A DNA stretch of 64,000 nt from Costus lasius. Taxonomy: Eukaryota > Streptophyta > Magnoliopsida > Zingiberales > Costaceae. The position numbers and the translations under genes are program-made. The DNA is taken from contig CM050449.1 in NCBI GenBank assembly GCA_027563935.2, forward strand, positions 48,086,507 to 48,150,506, in the 5' to 3' direction. The notes beneath the pieces are model-generated. The model was not told where the DNA came from. It worked only from the letters and a program-made list of their open reading frames with translations, and did not search any database. Below, piece after piece: positions 1 through 10,538 of the stretch (position 1 is its first letter; the number at the start of each line of letters is the position of its first letter).

Positions 1-355
1 AGGTGCCATCTGGTCGACCCATCTAGGCTGTCAGATGGTCTGATCAGACTGGTTGGATCTTAACTAGACGATGACATCAACCCTAATAACCCGTCTAAGT
101 TTTTACAGTAGGCGCTTATAGATCTAAGTGAGGCGCGCAAGTTAACAAGTTTTGAAGAAAAACTACAACATGCGCCTACATAAGCATACTAAATACATGC
201 GCCACAAGTAAAATACATTCATCTAGTATTTTCGCTTGACGAGAAAACTATCATGAACATTCGCATGTAATAAACCTTAGATCTATGCATCTACGTAAAC
301 ATGGATCACAAAGCAATCATATGATTCATACATCAACCAATCCTCTGATACCAAT
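1..355 (-). other. Element A leader (5' untranslated internal region)
   Basis: This stretch matches, on the minus strand, the leader next to the PBS in element B (around 24660-24984) and, inverted, the start of D's leader (2388-2740). I see no coding sequence. It is the first part copied after the PBS, and the rest of A lies left of the window. Confidence 0.8.
343..353 (-). other. Primer-binding site of element A (initiator Met tRNA)
   Basis: On the minus strand this reads TGGTATCAGAG, two bases inside the LTR end. It is the complement of the 3' end of plant initiator methionine tRNA, the usual primer of Ty1/copia reverse transcription. Confidence 0.88.
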
Positions 356-710
356 TGAAAGTCCCCAAGGGGGGGCGAAACCCTATGCATGCAGATATAA
401 ATCTATGCAAGGCGGAATCTAGGGTTTCCTAGGATCGCTAATATGACATATGATCAACTTGTATAGAATGCAAAACTTCTTACCAATGCCATTTCTTGGA
501 TGGAGACTTGGAAGCAGAGAGTGATGCCGCTCTCCTCCAAAGTAGACGCACACAAATGAGATCGCTACCTCCTTGGCGTTCCTTGTGCTAGCAAAGATCT
601 CCAAGAGTCCTGATCGCATGGAAGGGGATGGGATCAATTCCTGCTTGGCGTATCACTTTTCTCCTCCTTGGCGTGAGCCTTCTTCACCACACGAGAGAGC
701 AAGTGGCGAC
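356..710 (-). repeat. Element A 5' LTR, piece 1 (LTR 3' end)
   Basis: The LTR begins TGAAAG on the plus strand, directly after the PBS. It holds a terminal hairpin: GAAACCCTA at 377-385 pairs with TAGGGTTTC at 420-428. The piece ends with GCGAC (706-710), the target site duplicated by element D. Confidence 0.87.
706..710. repeat. TSD of element D, left copy (GCGAC)
   Basis: GCGAC here and at 9805-9809 flank element D exactly. Five base pairs is the usual staggered-cut length for plant LTR elements. Confidence 0.93.
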
Positions 711-2387
711 TGTTGGGGTATGCCCTTAAGCCTAATGTTTGAGGCCTTGGGATTGTAACAGTATCATTTGTATAAACTTATATGTTTATAAAGGCATGGT
801 TGTTATTCAGTTAGCTACATTGTCTGCAGCAATATATATGTTCTTCTGAATAATGTCTCAAAGCTGTTCAGCTAGGCTGACATGCAGTTAAGTCCTTAGT
901 CGAGATATCTTGGTGAACATGAGACAGCCTTGATATGGTTAAGACTAATATGTGTTCTAATCTTATAGGATGCTTCGAGCATGGAATAAGATGTAGACTC
1001 ATGGGTACATTGGATGTACTGGACTGACCCTACTAGGATGTTCAATTGTTTGTCACAATGTGAATAATCCTTGATTGCAACAAGTGGCACATTTCCTCTG
1101 ACTTGAGATCACTTGTGTTTCCTAAATGATGATTGTCATTGTTTTGAGGTAGTTCAATATCATTTGAAACATAATGATTATAGACTATCTTGGATAATGA
1201 GCTTGAATCAGGTTAGGGCACTAGTGATTGACATAGGATTGCCGTCTCCTTGTTTAAGGAGTGTGATGTTCTAAAGGGGCCCCCCTGGATGAGATGATTG
1301 AGAAAGTGTATGGCCATACCTAGGTGACTATGTTCATCTGATCTAATCATGCTTGTCATATTGGAGTTACAAGCTTGACACGCTTGTCCAATAAGAACAT
1401 CCAGTGGCAAAGGAAATATGTATGCTTAGTGAGTTGAATTCACACTTGTACTGTGGTTTGGGTGTAGTCTTGGAAGACTCTTTCCTTTATATCGGGAGAC
1501 AGTGATGTGTTGCTAGATACCCCTCACTGATCGTGATAACGTGAGTTATCGTTACCGACATTTAAAGGAAACCCTCAGGGTCGCACAATTTGATGATATG
1601 GCTTACTTAAGTCAGATCGTGTGGACTGAATTATTTGGGTTCAGTTTAAAGGGATTTAATCTCTGATTGTAAGTGAGATCTGGTCTGATCATGTTTGATT
1701 GATTAGGGCTTTAGATCGGTAAGCTTCGATCGAGAGAATGGATGCTAGATCAGTTAGATCAGGAGCATCAAGAGATCGACGGTCAGATCAAGAACCTAAG
1801 TGTTTATTATGGTCTGGACTGGTTGCGTGGTTTATTTGGTTATTGAACCAAATTCAAATGAACCGGCTCATGGATGAGCGCTTGGTTTAAAGAATAGAGA
1901 GGAAAAATGCGATTGGTTCGAAATGCATGAACACATGATCGCATGAAAGAGTAAGTTGGCTATTTTTAGCAACCACGCCTCCATGTCTTGTGTGGAGCGC
2001 ATCTCTTGTCGCCTCAATTCTATTCCCGTCGCCTTCTCTCGTGTGGAACCTCTGCTTCACGCTTTTGAAGAGTCGAGGACTAAGCAAGCAAGTTTCTCTC
2101 ATTCCCTCCATACGAAGGACTCCTTGAAGATTTGCTAGCACAAAGTCCCCAAGGAAGTAGTCGCCTTCTCATTGTGTGTGTCATCTAAGGAGAAGAGGCA
2201 CTTGCGTCTTTGATTCCAAGACACCATCAAACCGATGGCAATGGTATGGTTCTATCTCTTGTGCAATCGGTTTTAAGTTGATTATAATGCATGCATCAAA
2301 AGATCCTAGAAACCCCCTTTCCGCTGCTTAAAAGAAAAATACATGCGCCTATCTAGGGTTTCGCCCCCTTTGTTAGGGGATCTTTCA
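711..2387 (+). repeat. Element D 5' LTR
   Basis: It starts TGTTGGGG and ends CTTTCA, 1,677 bp. It carries three hairpins shared with related LTRs: GATAAC/GTTATC at 1535-1550, GCTCAT/ATGAGC at 1866-1879, and GAAACCC (2309-2315) with GGGTTTC (2356-2362). A TTTATATC run near 1484 could be part of a promoter but I cannot confirm it. Short ORFs here are chance. Confidence 0.93.
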
Positions 2388-2389
2388 AT

Positions 2390-2402
2390 TGGTATCAGAG
2401 CC
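2390..2402 (+). other. Primer-binding site of element D (initiator Met tRNA)
   Basis: TGGTATCAGAGCC begins two bases after the LTR and matches the complement of the 3' end of initiator methionine tRNA. Confidence 0.92.
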
Positions 2403-3320
2403 TTTGTTTGCATGTTTCTATGATTGCTTAAAATATTGTGATCCATGTATGCGGATATATAAGTATGCTTAGATCTATAACATGCGCATATTAGATGTTT
2501 CATAAGAAAAATGTTTCATGTTACATTCTTATGTTGGCGCCTGTTCTTGGCGCATTTTTGTATGTTTTCTTAAAACTTATATTACATGCGCGATTCACCT
2601 TAGATCTAAGGCGCCTACTTTAAACCCTTAGATGGGTTATTAGGGTTGAAATCTCAGTCTAGTCAAGATCCAATTAGTCTGATCAGATTATCTGACAGCC
2701 TTGATGGGTCGACCAGATGGCACCTGTGCGAAAGCACAAGGTGGCTATAAGTCGACTGCAGACAGGCGTGTAGCGATGTCTGGTTGAGACAACCTATGAA
2801 CGCACATGAGTTAGGCCCGGGCTCACGCCCGCTTGCCAGACCTCAGTGTGGTCGTTCAGCTCTTGGCGCATGCATGGTTGGCCTTTTGGTCGACTCAAGT
2901 CAGTTAGGACTTGGTGCATGAAAGGGCAGTGGATCTGACTAGATCTGATGAGTGGATCCCTAGTAATGGACCATTGTAAGGTAGTAGGGCAAATAAGGAA
3001 AATTAAAATTGATCCCAAGGGGTTTTCGAAATTTAATTTTCATGAATGGATCACTTGTTGATTGATGCATATGTATGTTTATTTAATCTTATGTGGGCTG
3101 CCCGTGTTTTAATGTGTGCTGTGCTGGGGCCTGCGTGCCTGGTTAATTTTGTAAATTAATTTTTATATTGTGATCTGCGCATCACATTGCATTTAATTTA
3201 TAAAATGTAATTGACCTGCGAGTCAACCTTTTCTAGATAGATTAATTTGTAAATTAATCAGACAAGAGCACAGAGCACATTTGGCAGAGGCGCATGCAGT
3301 AGAGGCTTGACCAGGTGGGA

Positions 3321-3344
3321 GGTCTAGGGTTCGACCCTAGGACC
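3321..3344 (+). promoter_or_regulatory. tRNA T-arm-like hairpin in D leader
   Basis: A seven-base stem encloses a TTCGA loop (TCTAGGG, TTCGA, CCCTAGG), resembling a tRNA T arm or RNA polymerase III B box. Counterparts lie in C (30361-30383) and B (24038-24062, minus) with base changes on both sides of the stem. I see no complete tRNA around it. Confidence 0.45.
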
Positions 3345-3680
3345 AGGCGCATTTACCTGGTGGGCGCACCTGAGCTGCAGATGGCGCTTGGGCCCTGGTT
3401 TGGGCCAGATGAGCAGCAAAAGCCCCATGAAGAAAAGCAAGTGAAGACTTAAGTTAATTAAGGTCTTACTTAGGCTATGGGCTTTTACCACATAAGATCC
3501 ATGCTTTCTTTTATTGTTTAATAAGTAGAACAGCATGATTTATTTATCTTCTGCTATCACCATAGGAATTGCATGATAGTGAAGAAGATAAAAGACCGTT
3601 AAAATCCAACGCTAAAATATCAAGCTCGTATGCCTTCTGACGCGAAACCTCACTGTTCTGATTATCGTTGGAGCCGTGTT

Positions 3681-3699
3681 GTACCCACTCAGTGGGCAC
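3681..3699 (+). promoter_or_regulatory. Leader hairpin 1 of a twin pair (D)
   Basis: GTACCCACTCAGTGGGCAC folds into a stem with a UCA loop. Its twin at 3890-3908 is identical except for one C-G pair replaced by A-T. Both are kept in B and C. A role in genome dimerisation or packaging is inferred only. Confidence 0.55.
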
Positions 3700-3889
3700 G
3701 TCCATCTATCTTCAGACGGTGCGGGATTACACCTGCGTGTTACAGAGAAGGGATTTATCGCTTCTCGTTGCTCAGCATAGCACGTGGTGGTCCAGGGAGT
3801 AGGTCGGGTCAGCTTGACCATGTAGGCTACATATGTGGCGCATATGGTAGCGCATGGAGGCAGCCATCTGTGGGGTCAGAGATTGTGTT

Positions 3890-3908
3890 GTACCAACTCA
3901 GTTGGCAC
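3890..3908 (+). promoter_or_regulatory. Leader hairpin 2 of a twin pair (D)
   Basis: GTACCAACTCAGTTGGCAC is the twin of the hairpin at 3681-3699, 209 bases downstream. The two differences from the first copy are on opposite sides of the stem and keep the pairing. Confidence 0.55.
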
Positions 3909-4053
3909 AGTCTGCTGGATTGCCCAGATGAAGGGGAATCGCACAGGTAGGCGATTGGCAGGGACTGCCTACCAGAGATTAGTGCTTGTACTCTCTGTGC
4001 ATCTTATCTCGCCTGAGCGGGACGCGGAGACCAAGTATGAAATCTGGATCCCA

Positions 4054-4121
4054 TCTCACTAAAAGAGTTCTACTCTTTCGGGCTGTTTTGCTGGGTTTTT
4101 CAGCCAGATAAAATAGTGAGA
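4054..4121 (+). promoter_or_regulatory. Three-way-junction-like fold before gag (D)
   Basis: TCTCACTA (4054-4061) can pair with TAGTGAGA (4114-4121). It encloses an AAAGAGT/ACTCTTT hairpin and a GGCTG/CAGCC hairpin. The outer and first inner stems are unchanged in C (31100-31166) and B (23254-23322, minus). The fold ends about 85 bases before the gag start. Confidence 0.45.
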
Positions 4122-4205
4122 AAAAGAATCTTTCTTAAGTCCTGATTGATTCTTGACATTGATACTGACCTTGCTGTTCTTGCATTGTTGTAGATTCCTG
4201 CAGCA

Positions 4206-7200
4206 ATGAACACCATGAGCTTCAATGTGCGATCCCTACTGGAAAGGGAGAAGTTTGCTGGGCTAAACTTCTCAGACTGGTTCGGACACCTTAAGATCGT
4301 TCTTAAGGCAGAGAGGAAACTGTATGTCCTCGAGACGGCGATACCGCCTCAGCCCGCTCCGAACGCCGCAAGGGCGGTTCGGGAAGCCTTTGAAAAGCAC
4401 GTCAATGATAGCATTGATGTCGCTTGCCTGATGCTAGCGTCTATGACGCCACCGCTGCAGGGTCAGCATGAGGATATGTCTGCCATAGACATGATAGCAA
4501 ACCTCAAGATGCTGTATGCTGCACAGGCGAGGACAGAACGCTATAATTTGACAAAGCTGTTCTTTCAGAGCAAACTGGCTGAAGGGAGCCCAGTGGGAGC
4601 TCACGTGCTCAAGATGATTGGGCACAAGGAGGCTCTAGAAAAAAACTGGGGTATACCATCAACCAGGAGCTTGCTGTAGACATTATTCTGCAGTCTCTTC
4701 CGCCTTCTTTCGATGCGTTCATTATTAACTTTAATATGAACAAAATCGATTGTACTCCGGCAGAGCTGCTGAATATGCTCTTGACTACTGAGGAAACTCT
4801 GAAGGGTAAGCCTTCAACCTCTGTCTTGATGGTTCCTTCGAGGAACAAGAAGAAGGGGAAGAAGGGCAAGACCCCTGTCAAGAGTTACAGCAAGGCTCTG
4901 AAGCAGAAGGTTAAGCGGTCCAAGGAATACAGGTGTTTCCACTGTGGCCAGCTGGGTCACTGGAAAAAGGACTGTAAAGCGCTCCAAGGAGACAAGAGGG
5001 GAAGCCTTGCTTCTGGCTCAGGTATATACGTGACGGAAGTCATGGTTTCATCTTCTTCTATATCATGGGTGTTGGACACTGCATGTGGAGTTCACATTTG
5101 TTCAAATGTACAGGAACTCAAGAGAAGAAGGCAGGTCGGACAGCATGAGGTGGACCTACGAGTTGGAAACGGGGCACGGGTTGCTGCTGTTGCTGTAGGA
5201 GACTATTTCATCTCTTTGCCATCTGGAATTGTATTAGAATTAAACAGTTGTTACTTTGTTCCCAGTATTACTAAGAATATTATCTCCATTCCTGCTCTTG
5301 TCAGGAAGGGATTTTCCTTTGAATGCAATATTTCAAAGTGTGTTTTATCTTTAGATAATATTGTTTATGCAACTGGTTCAATTAACAATGGATTATACAT
5401 GTTGGACATGGAAAATTCTATACAAAATGTTGATATTAAGAAAGCCAAGAATGCTGATGACAGCACCTTGCTATGGCATAGTCGTTTAGGCCATATTAAC
5501 AAGAAGCGCATTAAGCGGTTGCATGATCATGGACTGCTGGGATCATTCTCCTATGAGGAGATTGATACATGCAAGACTTGTTTAATGGGTATAAATGACG
5601 AAGTCACCTTTTTCTAACAAAGGTCAAAGGGCTTCAGGTTTACTTGACCTTATACACAGTGATGTGTGTGGGCCATTTAGTAAACATGCCAGAGGTGGCT
5701 ATCAGTACTTCATTTCCTTTACTGATGATTTCAGTAGGTATGGGTATGTCTATCTAATGAGACATAAAAGTGAATCTTTTGACAAGTTCAAAGAGTTCAA
5801 GAATGAAGTACAAAATCAGCTAGGCCGAAATATCAAGGCACTTCGTTCTGATCGAGGTGGAGAATACCTAAGTCGAGAATTTACTGGACTATCTGAAGGA
5901 GTGTGGGATTATCTCACAGCTCACTCCGCCAGGAACACCGCAATGGAATGGGGTGTTCCCGAAAGGAGAAATAGAACGTTACTTGATATGGTTCGTTCTA
6001 TGATGAGTCAGGCTACTCTACCTTACTCCTTTTGGGGATTTGCACTGGAAACAGCTGCAAAGGTACTAAACCGAGTGCCATCCAAGGCAGTTTCTAAGAT
6101 GCCATATGAGTTATGGTATGGGAGAAACAGCCGAGCTTGACATTTATCAGGATCTGGGGTTGCGAGGCTTATGTCAAAAAGCTCGCCTCTGGGAAACTAG
6201 AGAGCAGATCTGACAAATGTATCTTGGTCAGGTTACCCTAAGGAAACTAAGGGTTATTATTTCTACGATCCCAAAGAGAACAAGGGTATTTGTTGCCTCG
6301 GACGGCTATATTTCTTGAGAAGGAGTTTCTTCTGCAAGAGGCCAGTGGGAGAGAAATAAAGCTGGATGAGAATCCAGAGGAAGGACAAAGTGCGCAAGCA
6401 CAGTTGTGATGAGCCTGAGCTGGAGTAGAACAGGTTATTGAACAACCTGAGGCTCAGATATCACGGGGAACCGCAAAGATCGGGAAGGATCCGTCGACAG
6501 CCTGGAGCGCTATGACGGAGTCTACATCATTGATAATGATGAACCCCTCACTTATGCGGATGCGGTTAGGGACCGGAGTCTGCGAGATGGCTTGAAGCTA
6601 TGCGCGCCGAGATTGACTCCATGTCAGATAACCAAGTTTGGGATTTGGTTGATCCGCCTCCGGGAGTTATCCCTATAGGCTGTAAATGGATCTTCAAGAA
6701 GAAGATTGACATGGATGGTAACATGGTTACCTATAAAGGCAGGCTAGTTGCGAAAGGTTTCAAACAAATCTACGGGATAGATTATGATGAAACTTTCTCA
6801 CCTGTAGCTATGTTTAAGTCTATTCGGATTCTTTTCGCGATAAATGATTATTAGATTTGGCAAATGGATGTGAAGACAGCTTTCCTTAATGGAAATCTGG
6901 ATGAGGATGTGTATATGACACAACCAGAAGGTTTCACTAATCCATCGGATTGTCATAAGTTATGCAAGTTAAAGAAGTCTATTTATGGACTTAAATAAGC
7001 ATCTAGAAGCTGGAATATTCGTTTTGATGAATCAATCTCTGAGTTTGGTTTCATCAAGAACGAGGATGACCCGTGTGTATATAAGAGGTTTAGTGGGGAG
7101 CGTAATTACTTTCCTAGTCCTCTACGTCGATGATATCTTGATCATTGGAAATGACATTCCTGAAATGCATGCCGTTAAGGCATGGTTAAGGAAATGTTTC

Positions 7201-8108
7201 CAGATGAAAGATTTAGGAGAAGCAGCCTATGTATTAAGGTGTGAAGATCTACAGGGATAGATCTAAGAGGCTTCTCGGGCTGTGCCAGAGTACTTACATC
7301 GATAAAGTCCTGGAGAGATTTCATTTAGAGAATTCTAAAGAGGATATCTTCCAGTCAGACATGGTCTGAATCTTTCGAAGAGTCAGTGTCCACAAACACA
7401 GACTGAGAAAGATGAAATGGACAATACGCCTTATGCTTCGGCTATTGGATCCATTATGTATGCGATGTTGTGTACTCTCCCAGACGTTGCTTACGGGTTA
7501 AGCGTGACCAGTCGGTTCCAAAGTAATCCAGGTATGGCGCACTGGATTGCAGTCAAGAACATTTTAAAATATCTGCGGAGGACCAAAGATATGTTCTTGA
7601 TATATGGTGGTCAGGAAGAACTCAGTATTGAAGGATATACTGACGCTTCGTTCCAGTCAGACCAGGATGATTTCCGATCGCAATCAGGCTATGTTTTTAG
7701 CTTGAATGGAGGAGCAGTGGTGTGGAAGAAGTTTCAAACAGTCAACTGTTGCTGATTCCACAACAGAAGCCGAGTATGTTGCAGCCTCGGAAGCATCCAA
7801 GGAGGCAGTGTGGATTCGTAAGTTCGTGAGAGAACTTGGGTGTTGTTCCTTCGAGTGCAGATCCTTTGGTTATCTTCTGTGATAACACTGGAGCAATCGC
7901 ACAAGCAAAGGAACCACGGTCGCACCAGAAGTCCAAGCACATACAGAGACGGTTTCACTTGATCAGGGAGATCATAGATCGTGGCGAGATCAAAGTTTGC
8001 AAGGTTCATACGGATGACAATCTGGCAGACCCGCTTACCAAGCCTCTGGCGCAGCAGAAGCATGAGAAGCACTGTAATAACATGGGTTTGAGATTTCTCA
8101 ACCATTAG
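4206..8108 (+). pseudogene. gag-pol: Element D gag-pol, multiply frameshifted
   Basis: This would encode the Ty1/copia polyprotein: a capsid-type gag, a CCHC zinc knuckle (CFHCGQLGHWKKDC near 4933), a gag-pre-integrase and integrase core, RT with YVDD (near 7123) and RNase H, ending FLNH at 8108. The start at 4206 is the first of two closely spaced ATGs. The frame is lost by +2 near 4640, +1 near 5590, a compensated pair at about 5887 and 5955, a burst of +1/+2 insertions at about 6120-6510, a small deletion near 6846, a stop (CAA to TAA) near 6997, and further indels near 7100, 7230, 7340, 7732 and 7840. Compared with B and C most lesions are one-base insertions, often an extra G. It cannot make a working polyprotein, so any movement would need proteins from a relative. 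Confidence 0.92.
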
Positions 8109-8110
8109 AT

Positions 8111-8128
8111 TAAGTGCAAGTGGGAGAT
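8111..8128 (+). other. Element D polypurine tract
   Basis: TAAGTGCAAGTGGGAGAT directly precedes the 3' LTR. The same sequence lies before the 3' LTRs of C and B. It is the expected plus-strand primer site. Confidence 0.8.
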
Positions 8129-9804
8129 TGTTGGGGTATGCCCTTAAGCCTAATGTTTGAGGCCTTGGATTGTAACAGTATCATTTGTATAAACTTATAT
8201 GTTTATAAAGGCATGGTTGTTATTCAGTTAGCTACATTGTCTGCAGCAATATATATGTTCTTCTGAATAATGTCTCAAAGCTGTTCAGCTAGGCTGACAT
8301 GCAGTTAAGTCCTTAGTCGAGATATCTTGGTGAACATGAGACAGCCTTGATATGGTTAAGACTAATATGTGTTCTAATCTTATAGGATGCTTCGGGCATG
8401 GAATAAGATGTAGACTCATGGGTACATTGGATGTACTGGACTGACCCTACTAGGATGTTCAATTGTTTGTCACAATGTGAATAATCCTTGATTGCAACAA
8501 GTGGCACATTTCCTCTGACTTGAGATCACTTGTGTTTCCTAAATGATGATTGTCATTGTTTTGAGGTAGTTCAATATCATTTGAAACATAATGATTATAG
8601 ACTATCTTGGATAATGAGCTTGAATCAGGTTAGGGCACTAGTGATAGACATAGGATTGCCGTCTCCTTGTTTAAGGAGTGTGATGTTCTAAAGGGGCCCC
8701 CCTGGATGAGATGATTGAGAAAGTGTATGGCCATACCCAGGTGACTATGTTCATCTGATCTAATCATGCTTGTCATATTGGAGTTACAAGCTTGACACGC
8801 TTGTCCAATAAGAACATCCAGTGGCAAAGGAAATATGTATGCTTAGTGAGTTGAATTCACACTTGTACTGTGGTTTGGGTGTAGTCTTGGAAGACTCTTT
8901 CCTTTATATCGGGAGACAGTGATGTGTTGCTAGATACCCCTCACTGATCGTGATAACGTGAGTTATCGTTACCGACATTTAAAGGAAACCCTCAGGGTCG
9001 CACAATTTGATGATATGGCTTACTTAAGTCAGATCGTGTGGACTGAATTATTTGGGTTCAGTTTAAAGGGATTTAATCTCTGATTGTAAGTGAGATCTGG
9101 TCTGATCATGTTTGATTGATTAGGGCTTTAGATCGGTAAGCTTTGATCGAGAGAATGGATGCTAGATCAGTTAGATTAGGAGCATCAAGAGATCGACGGT
9201 CAGATCAAGAACCTAAGTGTTTATTATGGTCTGGACTGGTTGCTTGGTTTATTTGGTTATTGAACCAAATTCAAATGAACCGGCTTATGGATGAGCGCTT
9301 GGTTTAAAGAATAGAGAGGAAAAATGCGATTGGTTCGAAATGCATGAACACATGATCGCATGAAAGAGTAAGTTGGCTATTTTTAGCAACCACGCCTCCA
9401 TGTCTTGTGTGGAGCGCATCTCTTGTCGCCTCAATTCTATTCCCGTCGCCTTCTCTCGTGTGGAACCTCTGCTTCACGCTTTTGAAGAGTCGAGGACTAA
9501 GCAAGCAAGTTTCTCTCATTCCCTCCATACGAAGGACTCCTTGAAGATTTGCTAGCACAAAGTCCCCAAGGAAGTAGTCGCCTTCTCATTGTGTGTGTCA
9601 TATAAGGAGAAGAGGCACTTGCGTCTTTGATTCCAAGACACCATCAAACCGATGGCAATGGTATGGTTCTATCTCTTGTGCAATCGGTTTTAAGTTGATT
9701 ATAGTGCATGCATCAAAAGATCCTAGAAACCCCCTTTCCGCTGCTTAAAAGAAAAATACATGCGCCTATCTAGGGTTTCGCCCCCTTTGTTAGGGGATCT
9801 TTCA
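8129..9804 (+). repeat. Element D 3' LTR
   Basis: It starts TGTTGGGG and ends CTTTCA, 1,676 bp, with about ten differences from the 5' LTR by eye, mostly transitions. It is followed by the right TSD copy. Confidence 0.93.
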
Positions 9805-9809
9805 GCGAC
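9805..9809. repeat. TSD of element D, right copy (GCGAC)
   Basis: This matches 706-710. After it, the sequence of A's LTR resumes on the minus strand. Confidence 0.93.
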
Positions 9810-10538
9810 GAGAGAAGAGGAGAGGCGAGAATAGAGGCAAAATACCTCAAACGTGAGGCGTGGTCTCAACTTGAGATCATGGCTTCTAAAAATAGCAAGC
9901 CACTTCTTCATGCGACCATGGGTTTACCCCAATCGCATTTTCCTCTTCCCTTTGAACCATGCGCTCACATAATGAGCCGGTTCATTTTGGTTTGGTTCAA
10001 AGACCAAATAAACCCAAGCATCTGGTCTAGATCACAATAAACCCTAAAGGTTCAAGATCCAACCGTTCATCTCTTGATGCTCCTGATCTCACCGATCTAG
10101 CATCAATTCTCTCGATCGAAGCTTACCGATCTCAAGCCCTAATCAATTAAACATGATCAGACCAGATCTCACTTACAATCAGAGATTAAATCCCTTTAAA
10201 CTGAACCAAAACAATTCAGTCCACACGATCTGACTTAAGTAAGCCATATCATCAAATTGTGCGACCCTAAGGGTTTCCTTTAAATGTCGGTAACGATAAC
10301 TTACGTTATCACGATCAGTGAGGGGTATCTAGCAACACATCACTGTCTCCCGATATAAAGGAAAGAGTCTTCCAAGACTACAACCAAACCACAGCACAAG
10401 TGTGAAACCATTTCACTAGACATACAAGTTTCCTTTGCCACTGGATGTTCTTATTGGACAAGCGTGTCAAGCCTGTAGCTCCAATATGATGAGCATGATT
10501 AGATCAGATGAACATAGTCATCTGGGTATGGCCATACA
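9810..10538 (-). repeat. Element A 5' LTR, piece 2
   Basis: A's LTR continues after D. It ends with ATACA (10534-10538), the target site of B. It contains the GCTCA/TGAGC hairpin (9963-9977) and the GATAAC/GTTATC-type hairpin shared with the other copies. No gene is present. Confidence 0.88.
10534..10538. repeat. TSD of element B, left copy (ATACA)
   Basis: ATACA at 10534-10538 and at 26666-26670 flank B. Joining the two sides restores the continuous LTR text seen in relatives. Confidence 0.93.

Larger units (their letters stand above)
2403..4205 (+). other. Element D long structured leader
   Basis: About 1.8 kb without a plausible gene lies between the PBS and gag. The half nearest gag (about 3630-4130) is strongly conserved in B and C although it is not translated. 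It holds a T-arm-like hairpin, a twin pair of hairpins and a three-way-junction-like fold, listed separately. In BARE/Angela relatives this zone is reported to carry RNA packaging and dimerisation signals, so such a role is a reasonable inference. Confidence 0.75.
711..9804 (+). mobile_element. Element D: complete but defective Angela-type Ty1/copia
   Basis: This is a full-length 9,094-bp element flanked by GCGAC duplications. Order: 5' LTR 711-2387, PBS, a 1.8-kb leader, a broken gag-pol at 4206-8108 in copia order (gag, protease, integrase, RT, RNase H), a purine-rich tract, and 3' LTR 8129-9804. The two LTRs (1,677 and 1,676 bp) differ at about ten positions by eye, so the insertion is fairly young. 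The coding region is nevertheless full of small indels. D sits inside A's 5' LTR. The integrase and RT motifs and the roughly 1.7-kb LTR point to the Angela (BARE-like) lineage. Confidence 0.93.

Noticed and set aside
1887..2141. Small host gene repeated at 9304-9558
   Set aside because: It lies within the two LTRs of D, so the repeat is the LTR itself. No domain or codon signal.
3300..3360. Functional tRNA gene
   Set aside because: Only a T-arm-like hairpin is seen; no acceptor stem, anticodon arm or convincing A box.
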